Positions 1 to 5,847 of a stretch of 7,783 nt of DNA are shown in pieces; position 1 is the first letter of the stretch, and every line of letters starts with the position of its first letter. Where the stretch lies: the NCBI GenBank assembly GCA_035646975.1, contig DASROJ010000107.1, positions 1 through 7,783 of the forward strand. Direction: 5' to 3'. The notes beneath the pieces were generated by a model, which did not search any database, had not been told where the DNA came from, and saw only the letters and a program-made list of their open reading frames with translations. The DNA is from DASROJ01 sp035646975 (GTDB lineage Bacteria > Acidobacteriota > Polarisedimenticolia > JACPZX01 > DASXTC01). Both the position numbers and the translations under genes were made by a program.

Positions 1-1
1 G

Positions 2-97
2 CAAGGATGGGTGTGGCTGCTCGCCGGTTCGATGGCTTCGGCCAACCTCTGCATCCTGCGATTCATCGTAATTCCCGCCTATCACCCGGGTGGATGA
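2..97 (+). CDS. C-terminal end of a probable membrane protein (5' partial)
   Basis: Only the last 31 codons are in the window, read in the second forward frame from base 2 to a TGA at 95-97; the start lies upstream. The peptide begins Gln-Gly-Trp-Val-Trp-Leu-Leu-Ala-Gly-Ser, runs through a hydrophobic stretch rich in Leu, Ile, Val and Ala (about residues 4-25, ending Phe-Ile-Val-Ile-Pro), and closes with a short polar tail, Tyr-His-Pro-Gly-Gly. This pattern fits a last transmembrane helix with a short tail. The other frames here give Arg/Pro-rich peptides typical of GC-rich non-coding frames. The gene would converge on the uvrA fusion, with 30 bp between the two stop codons. The family cannot be told from so short a piece, and the call rests on composition and frame only. 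Confidence 0.45.
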   Translation, partial: QGWVWLLAGSMASANLCILRFIVIPAYHPGG

Positions 98-120
98 TCG
101 GTGGTTGCGGCTTCACCCGG
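86..120. terminator. Candidate hairpin between convergent genes
   Basis: CCGGGTG at 86-92 is the exact complement of CACCCGG at 114-120. On the plus strand a G-T and an A-T pair (93/113, 94/112) can lengthen the stem to nine pairs around a 17-base loop. The stem overlaps the last codons of the upstream plus-strand gene and fills most of the gap before the uvrA stop. No T-run follows on either strand and the loop is long, so this is at best a weak or factor-assisted bidirectional terminator. It could be chance in GC-rich DNA. Confidence 0.2.
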
Positions 121-127
121 ATCACGC

Positions 128-3100
128 TCACTGAAGAAGCGCGGCCGCCGGCGGGTGGTCCGCGGAAACGAGCCAGCGCGACAGATAACTTCCAGTGCTG
201 GATTCCTGTACCGACACGATGTGCTCGGGCGTTCCGACGGCGACCACGCGACCCCCCTGCCCGCCGCCACCTGGTCCCAGATCGACGATGTGGTCCGCAT
301 CGGCGATGACGTTGATGTTGTGTTCGATCAGGATCACGGTGTTGCCCTGGTCCACCAGCAGGTGCAGCGCGCGCATCAGCCGCTCGACGTCGGCCATGTG
401 CAGACCCGTGGTCGGCTCGTCGAGCAGATAGAGCGTGCTCGCGCGCGACGGCTTGCCCAGCTCTTCCGCGAGCTTCACCCGCTGCGCTTCGCCGCCTGAC
501 AGTGTCGGCGACGATTGTCCCAGCGTCAGGTATCCAAGCCCCAGGTCTTCCATGATGCGGAGGAACCGGCAGATCCCGGGAAGGTTTTCGAAGAAGCTGA
601 CCCCCTCCGACACGGTCATGCCCAGAAGATCCGCCATGCTCCGGCCCTTGAAACGGATTTCCAGGGTCTCCGCGTTGTAGCGGCGTCCTCCGCAGACGTC
701 ACAGTCGACCCAGACATCGGGCAGGAAGCTCATCTCGACCCTGACCCTCCCCTGGCCCAGACAGTTCTCGCATCGTCCTCCCTTGACGTTGAAGGAAAAC
801 CGGCTCGCCGTGTAGCCGCGCGCGCGGGCCTCCGGCACCATCGACATCACCTTCCGGATCTCGTCGAAGAACCCGACGTAGGAGGCGGGTATCGACCGCG
901 GGCTCTTCCCGATGGGCGACTGGTCCACCTCCACGACACGAGAAATCGAGCCGGCGCCACGTATCTCGCGGTGCCGGCCCGGCGGACGAGGGTCGTCGTA
1001 GATGATGCGTCTGAGCGCGCGGTACAGGACGTCGCGCACCAGGGTGCTCTTGCCCGAACCCGAGACCCCGGTCACGCAGGTGAGGGCGCCGATGGGAAAC
1101 GCGACGTCGATGTGCTGCAGGTTGTGCTCGGCCGCGCCCCTGACCTCGAGACGCTTGCCGGGAGGCCGCCTCGGCCGCAGGACGCGTGTCATGCCGGCCC
1201 TGGCAAGACACCGGCCGGTCAGCGATCCCGGCGCCGCGATGATGTCGGCGAGGCCGCCCTGGGCGACGATGCGCCCTCCATCACGCCCCGCTCCAGGTCC
1301 CAGGTCGATGATCCAGTCGGCCGCGCGAATCGTCTCTTCGTCATGCTCAACCACCAGGATGGTGTTGCCTCGATCGCGAAGGCCTCTCAGCGTGGCGATC
1401 AGTCGTTCGTTGTCGCTCGGGTGCAGTCCGATGGTGGGTTCGTCGAGGATGTAGCAGACGCCCCTGAGGTTCGAGCCGAGCTGAGCCGCCAGCCGGATAC
1501 GCTGGGCCTCACCGCCCGACAAGGTGGTCACGGGCCGGTCCAGAGCCAGGTAGCCGAGGCCCACCTCGGAGAGGAACTCGAGCTTGGGGACGATTTCACG
1601 CAGGATGTCGGCGGCGATCGCCTGGTTCCGCCCCCTCAGCCCGAGCCTGCCGATCCAGCCGAGCATCTCGCTCACCGGACGGGCCGTGACCTCCTGGATG
1701 CCCAATCCTTCGACCGTGACCGCGCGGCTCTCCGGCTTGAGCCGCGCCCCCCGGCAGGCCTCGCAGGCCTCGGAGTCCTCGGGGAGCTCGACGAACCGCA
1801 CCGCCTCTTCCGCCACCTCCGACAGGTGCTCCTCGTGTTCGAGCTCTCTGGTCTGTGCGATGCGCACGCCGTAGCCGGAGCACTGCGGGCAGGCGCCGTG
1901 GCGGCTGTTGAACGAGAAGTGCTGCGGCTCCAGCTCGGGAAACGAGATGCGGCAACTCAGGCAGGACCGTTCGCGCGAGTAGAACTTCTCCGCGCGCGCG
2001 CCGGCGCCGTGCGGCGCGAAGTAGAAGGCCCCGCTTCCCACCTCGAGCGCCTTTTCGATCACCGCCTCGATCGCCTTTTTCTTTCGGGCGGTCACTTCGA
2101 CCAGTCCGACCAGCACGTCGATGTTGTGCTCCTTGAATCGATCGAGCGAGATCACCTTGCGAAGATCCTGGAACCGGCCGTCGACGCGAGCCATCTGGAA
2201 ACCGCCGCGACGGAGCCGATCCAGCACATCGCGGTGCACCCCTTTCCGGTTGACGATGACCGGCGCGAACACCCGGGCCAGGCGACCCGCCGTATTGCGC
2301 GCGATGTCCTCGACCATCTCCGGCACCGTCCAGGCCGCCACTCGCCGCCCGCACTGATGGCAGTGCTGCTCGCCCGTCCTGGCGTACAGCAGTCGAAGAT
2401 AGTGGTAGATCTCGGTAATCGTCGCGACGGTGGATTTTCTGCCGCCCTGGGACATGCGTTGCTCGATGCTGACGGTGGGGGGGATCCCCTGCACGAGGTC
2501 GACGTCGGGCCGGTGCAGCTGTCGGATGTACTGGCGCGCGTACGCCGAAAGCGTGTCGATGTAGCGGCGCTGTCCTTCAGCGAAGAGGATGTCGAAGGCC
2601 AGCGTCGACTTGCCCGAACCCGAAAGACCGGTGACCACCACCAGCTTCTCCCGCGGCACCGTGACGTCGATCTCCCTGAGGTTGTGCTCGCGGGCGCCCA
2701 GCACGCGGATCTCGCCCTGCTCGACGATCTCGGCGGTCAGGTCCGGAGGAGGGTCATCTTCCGGGGCGACGTGGCTCTCGGTTGTCTGCACCCGCGGGGA
2801 TCGATCCATCAGGTCGAGCAGATAACGCCCGGTAATCGATTCGCCGCGCCGCCCGGCTTGCGCGACCTGCTCGGGCGACCCTGCGGCCACGACGCGCCCG
2901 CCGGCCGCTCCCGCTTCGGGGCCGAGATCGATCACCCAGTCCGCGCACTTGATGACTTCGAGATTGTGCTCGATCACCAGCACCGAGTTGCCCGCGCGCA
3001 CGAGGCGATCGAACACTTCGAGCAGCACACGCACGTCGTCGAAGTGCAACCCGGTCGTCGGCTCGTCGAAGAGGAACAGCACGCCGCCGCGAGCCCCCGC

Positions 3101-5647
3101 GGACAGGTGGCGGGCCAGCTTGAGCCGCTGTGATTCTCCCCCCGACAGCGTGTTGATCGGCTGGCCCAGTCTCAGATAGCCCAGTCCCACGTCGACCATC
3201 GGTCTGAGCTTGTCGACGACCCCGGGAAGATCGGCGAACAGGTCGATCACATCCCGGGCAGTCAGCATCAGCGTGTCGGCGATGCTCAGGCCTCGAAAGC
3301 TCAACTCGAGCACGTCCTTGCGGTAACGCCTCCCCCGGCACTCCGGACAGGTGATGAAGACATCCGAGAGGAACTGCATCTCGATCCGCTGATGGCCTTC
3401 CCCGCGGCACACCTCGCAGCGCCCACCCGGCGTGTTGAACGAGAAGGCGCCGGCGCCGAGCTTGCGCTCGCGGGCCCCGGGCAACGATGCATACAACGCG
3501 CGGATGGCATCGAAGGCCTTGAGATAAGTGACCGGATTGGAACGGGGTGTCCTGCCGATGGGAGATTGATCCACCATCTCGACACCGGCGATCTGGTGGA
3601 GTCCGTGGATCGCCCGGACGACGGCAGGCTCCCGGTCGCCCGGGGCTGCTGGTACAATCCGCTCCACGGGAAGGTCCCGGCCGGCTCCCATCTCCTCGAT
3701 GGTTTCGTGAAGCACCTGTTCCACCAGGGTGCTCTTGCCCGAACCGGACACGCCCGTGACGGCGACCAGCCGGCCCAGCGGAATGTCGACATCGAGGTCC
3801 CGGATGTTGTGGCAGCTCGCGCCGACGATTCTCAGCACCTTCGATGGATCGAAAGGTCTTCGTCCGGCCGGCAGGGGGATCCGCGAGCGACCCGACAGGT
3901 ATCGACCGGTGAGGCTCGACTCCGAGCGCAGCGCCTGCGCGTACGTTCCGTTGAACACGATGTTGCCGCCGGCGGAGCCGGAGCCAGGCCCCAGGTCGAT
4001 GATCCGGTCGGCTTGCCGCATGACGTCGGGCTCGTGTTCGACCACCAGCACCGTATTGCCGAGGCTCCTGAGCCCCTTGAGGATCCGGATGAGGCGCCGG
4101 TTGTCCCGCGGATGCAGACCGATGGACGGCTCGTCGAGAACATAGAGCGTGTTGACGAGCGAGGAACCCAGGGCGGTGGTGAGGTTGACACGCTGCACCT
4201 CGCCTCCAGACAGGGTGCGTGACTGACGGTCGAGGGTCAGGTACTCCAGACCGACCTCAACGAGGTATTTCAGCCGTGTCCTGATCTCCCTCAAGAGCAG
4301 ACCCGCGGCGCGCTCTTGGCTCGGATCCAGCGGCAGCGTGTCGAACATCCTCGACGCCTCGCCCACCGACAGCGCGTAGACCCGGGCGATGTCCAGACCG
4401 CCAACCCGGTAGAGCAACGCCTCCGCGTTGAGCCGCGCCCCGAAGCAGGACTGGCAGACGACATAGCCGCGATAACGCGACAGCAGCACGCGGATGTGCA
4501 TCCGGTAGGTCCGTGTTTCGAGCCACCGGAAGAATCCCTTGATTCCTCCCCAGTCGGCCGACTCGTCGCCCTCGATGAGGGCGCGACGATGCGCCTCCTC
4601 CAGCGAGGCGAACGGGACATCCATCGGAATCCTGCGGCGCCGGCAGTATCGCGCCAGGTCGGCGGCCTCCTGCCGGTAGGCGCTGGTGGTCCACGGCTTG
4701 ATGGCGCCCTGGGCAAGAGACTTGCGGGGATCGGGGATCACTTTTCGCAGATCGATCTCGATGACGCGGCCGAAACCCTGGCAGGTGGCGCAGGCGCCGA
4801 GCGGATTGTTGAACGAGAACATCGACGGCGTCGGCTCCCGGTAGCCGATGTCGCACCGGGCGCAATGCCTGCCCGCGCTGAAGGCAATCGTTCGCGCCGC
4901 TTCCTCTTCTGCCCCGCGATGGCCTGGCTCGAACAGATGCGCCTGGGCGCGCCCGGCTCCATAGGCGAACGCCTGCTCGAGGGAATCGACGAGTCGTTGA
5001 CGCTCCGTGACCTTCCACTCGAGCCGGTCGATCACCACCTCGACATGCGGTCCCGGCCTGCCGGCCGGATCGAGATCCTCGATCCTCACGGGGCGACCCC
5101 CGAGGTAGACCCGGGTGAATCCCATCCTCGAGAGCTCTTCGCCCAGCTGTTTCCATTTCCACCCCTTCGGCGCCGCGTGCCGGAAGGCGATCACCACGGT
5201 GGTGCCCTCGCTCGACGCGAAGATGCGCGACGCCGCGTCTGCCGGAGTGTCCGGCGTCACCCTTTCTCCGCAGCCCCGGCAGTGCAGCGAACCGATGCGC
5301 AGGAAGAGCAGCTTCATGTAGTCGTTGATCTCGGTCATCGTGCCGACGGTGGAGCGGCTCGACCGCACGGGGTCGGTCTGATCGATCGCGATGGCCGGGG
5401 GAATGCCTTCGATCCGATCCACCGCCGGCCGATCCATCCGATCGAGGAACTGGCGCGCGTAGGCGGAGAACGACTCGATGTAGCGGCGCTGCCCCTCCGC
5501 GTAGAGCGTGTCGAATGCCAGCGACGACTTTCCCGACCCGGAGGGACCGGTGACGACAACCAGCTCGCCCAGGGGGATCTCCAGGTCGAAGCCTTTGAGA
5601 TTGTTCTGGCGGGCTCCGATGATGCGGATCGCCGGGGGAGGTGTCAT
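128..5647 (-). CDS. uvrA: Tandem double-length excinuclease ABC subunit A (UvrA-UvrA fusion)
   Basis: Damage-sensing ATPase of nucleotide excision repair. UvrA acts in the cytoplasm as a dimer that finds distorted DNA and loads UvrB. Standard UvrA is about 940 residues; this chain is 1839 and holds two full modules joined by an acidic, Pro-rich linker (about 947-978). Module 1: Walker A 34-42, zinc ligands C123/C126 and C262/C265/C286/C289, C398/C401, signature LSGGE 479-483, Walker B ending DEPSIGLHP 505-513, switch H538; second ATPase with Walker A 632-640, zinc C744/C747/C767/C770, LSGGE 834-838, DEPTTGLH 861-868, H894. Module 2: Walker A 1007-1015, C1096/C1099, C1229/C1232/C1253/C1256, C1295/C1298, LSGGE 1376-1380, DEPTIGLHP 1402-1410, H1435; Walker A 1527-1535, C1626/C1629/C1649/C1652, LSGGE 1716-1720, DEPTTGLH 1743-1750, H1776. 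All four ATPase sites look intact. The ATG start follows GGAG at 5656-5659 (minus strand, 8-base spacing). Module 2 lacks most of the insertion domain. Double-length UvrA is known in Chlamydia and some other phyla. Confidence 0.97.
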   Translation of the reverse strand: MTPPPAIRIIGARQNNLKGFDLEIPLGELVVVTGPSGSGKSSLAFDTLYAEGQRRYIESFSAYARQFLDRMDRPAVDRIEGIPPAIAIDQTDPVRSSRSTVGTMTEINDYMKLLFLRIGSLHCRGCGERVTPDTPADAASRIFASSEGTTVVIAFRHAAPKGWKWKQLGEELSRMGFTRVYLGGRPVRIEDLDPAGRPGPHVEVVIDRLEWKVTERQRLVDSLEQAFAYGAGRAQAHLFEPGHRGAEEEAARTIAFSAGRHCARCDIGYREPTPSMFSFNNPLGACATCQGFGRVIEIDLRKVIPDPRKSLAQGAIKPWTTSAYRQEAADLARYCRRRRIPMDVPFASLEEAHRRALIEGDESADWGGIKGFFRWLETRTYRMHIRVLLSRYRGYVVCQSCFGARLNAEALLYRVGGLDIARVYALSVGEASRMFDTLPLDPSQERAAGLLLREIRTRLKYLVEVGLEYLTLDRQSRTLSGGEVQRVNLTTALGSSLVNTLYVLDEPSIGLHPRDNRRLIRILKGLRSLGNTVLVVEHEPDVMRQADRIIDLGPGSGSAGGNIVFNGTYAQALRSESSLTGRYLSGRSRIPLPAGRRPFDPSKVLRIVGASCHNIRDLDVDIPLGRLVAVTGVSGSGKSTLVEQVLHETIEEMGAGRDLPVERIVPAAPGDREPAVVRAIHGLHQIAGVEMVDQSPIGRTPRSNPVTYLKAFDAIRALYASLPGARERKLGAGAFSFNTPGGRCEVCRGEGHQRIEMQFLSDVFITCPECRGRRYRKDVLELSFRGLSIADTLMLTARDVIDLFADLPGVVDKLRPMVDVGLGYLRLGQPINTLSGGESQRLKLARHLSAGARGGVLFLFDEPTTGLHFDDVRVLLEVFDRLVRAGNSVLVIEHNLEVIKCADWVIDLGPEAGAAGGRVVAAGSPEQVAQAGRRGESITGRYLLDLMDRSPRVQTTESHVAPEDDPPPDLTAEIVEQGEIRVLGAREHNLREIDVTVPREKLVVVTGLSGSGKSTLAFDILFAEGQRRYIDTLSAYARQYIRQLHRPDVDLVQGIPPTVSIEQRMSQGGRKSTVATITEIYHYLRLLYARTGEQHCHQCGRRVAAWTVPEMVEDIARNTAGRLARVFAPVIVNRKGVHRDVLDRLRRGGFQMARVDGRFQDLRKVISLDRFKEHNIDVLVGLVEVTARKKKAIEAVIEKALEVGSGAFYFAPHGAGARAEKFYSRERSCLSCRISFPELEPQHFSFNSRHGACPQCSGYGVRIAQTRELEHEEHLSEVAEEAVRFVELPEDSEACEACRGARLKPESRAVTVEGLGIQEVTARPVSEMLGWIGRLGLRGRNQAIAADILREIVPKLEFLSEVGLGYLALDRPVTTLSGGEAQRIRLAAQLGSNLRGVCYILDEPTIGLHPSDNERLIATLRGLRDRGNTILVVEHDEETIRAADWIIDLGPGAGRDGGRIVAQGGLADIIAAPGSLTGRCLARAGMTRVLRPRRPPGKRLEVRGAAEHNLQHIDVAFPIGALTCVTGVSGSGKSTLVRDVLYRALRRIIYDDPRPPGRHREIRGAGSISRVVEVDQSPIGKSPRSIPASYVGFFDEIRKVMSMVPEARARGYTASRFSFNVKGGRCENCLGQGRVRVEMSFLPDVWVDCDVCGGRRYNAETLEIRFKGRSMADLLGMTVSEGVSFFENLPGICRFLRIMEDLGLGYLTLGQSSPTLSGGEAQRVKLAEELGKPSRASTLYLLDEPTTGLHMADVERLMRALHLLVDQGNTVILIEHNINVIADADHIVDLGPGGGGQGGRVVAVGTPEHIVSVQESSTGSYLSRWLVSADHPPAAALLQ

Positions 5648-5673
5648 CGAGACGGCTCCGGGGGAAAACGGCC

Positions 5674-5679
5674 AGTATA
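5674..5679 (-). promoter_or_regulatory. Candidate -10 element of the uvrA fusion promoter
   Basis: Reading the minus strand, TATACT (5 of 6 to TATAAT) lies 26 bases upstream of the uvrA ATG, so transcription would start near 5667 with a leader of about 20 bases that still contains the GGAG ribosome-binding site at 5659-5656. No good -35 hexamer sits 16-18 bases upstream: the 17-base position reads GCGAAT. TTGTGA at 5697-5692 is too close, with a 12-base spacer. This would be a weak or activator-dependent promoter if real. Confidence 0.35.
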
Positions 5680-5698
5680 ACTTTCAGGGCTTCACAAT

Positions 5699-5714
5699 TC
5701 GCGTCTTTACGCGA
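5699..5714. promoter_or_regulatory. Perfect inverted repeat between divergent promoters (candidate operator)
   Basis: TCGCGT-CTTT-ACGCGA is a perfect 6-bp dyad around a 4-base centre. It covers the candidate -35 (5706-5711) of the rightward promoter and lies at about -32 to -47 relative to the start proposed for uvrA (near 5667), so one bound protein could affect both directions. It does not resemble the LexA sites I know: CTGT-N8-ACAG of gammaproteobacteria, GAAC-N4-GTTC of Gram-positives, or GTTC-N7-GTTC of alphaproteobacteria. It could also be a chance hairpin. Confidence 0.3.
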
Positions 5715-5734
5715 TCTTTCTTCTCTGGTATCTT
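5706..5734 (+). promoter_or_regulatory. Candidate promoter for the HEAT-repeat gene
   Basis: TTTACG at 5706-5711 (4 of 6 to TTGACA) is followed after 17 bases by TATCTT at 5729-5734 (4 of 6 to TATAAT), with an extended -10 TG at 5726-5727. A start near 5741 would give an untranslated leader of about 107 bases before the ATG at 5848. Each hexamer is only a partial match; the support is the correct spacing plus the TG. Confidence 0.35.
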
Positions 5735-5847
5735 TGCGCGGCCATTTGCGGTCCGCGCCGGGCACTCCAGTCAGGCGCTCCGATGTGCCCGCTTCAAATA
5801 CCCTGTTTTCAAATGTTTGTGGGCGACGTGCGCGTGGGGTTCGGGCC

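Noticed and set aside
515..3133. Long plus-strand open frame (872 codons) opposite the uvrA fusion
   Set aside because: It lies wholly inside the strongly supported UvrA coding strand. Its translation is Arg/Asp/His-rich with no domain, as expected for the antisense frame of GC-rich codons.
128..5647. Two separate uvrA genes, or a frameshifted pair
   Set aside because: The frame is open without a stop through the linker and both modules, with motifs in order. No ribosome-binding site or start was needed at the junction.
4316..5680. Plus-strand open frame (454 codons) opposite the N-terminal UvrA part
   Set aside because: Antisense shadow of conserved UvrA motifs; no family resemblance and no ribosome-binding site judged convincing.
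5793..5819. TTCAAAT direct repeat (5793-5799, 5808-5814) and CAAA-TG-TTTG dyad ahead of the HEAT gene
   Set aside because: Seven-base repeats and a 4-bp dyad in a locally AT-rich patch are likely by chance; they sit downstream of the proposed promoter with no further support.
5641..5847. Upstream extension of the HEAT gene to a start at 5641
   Set aside because: The extra 69 residues are Arg/Ser-rich without repeat pattern, overlap the uvrA start codon and would cover both candidate promoters. ATG 5848 starts just before the helical repeats.
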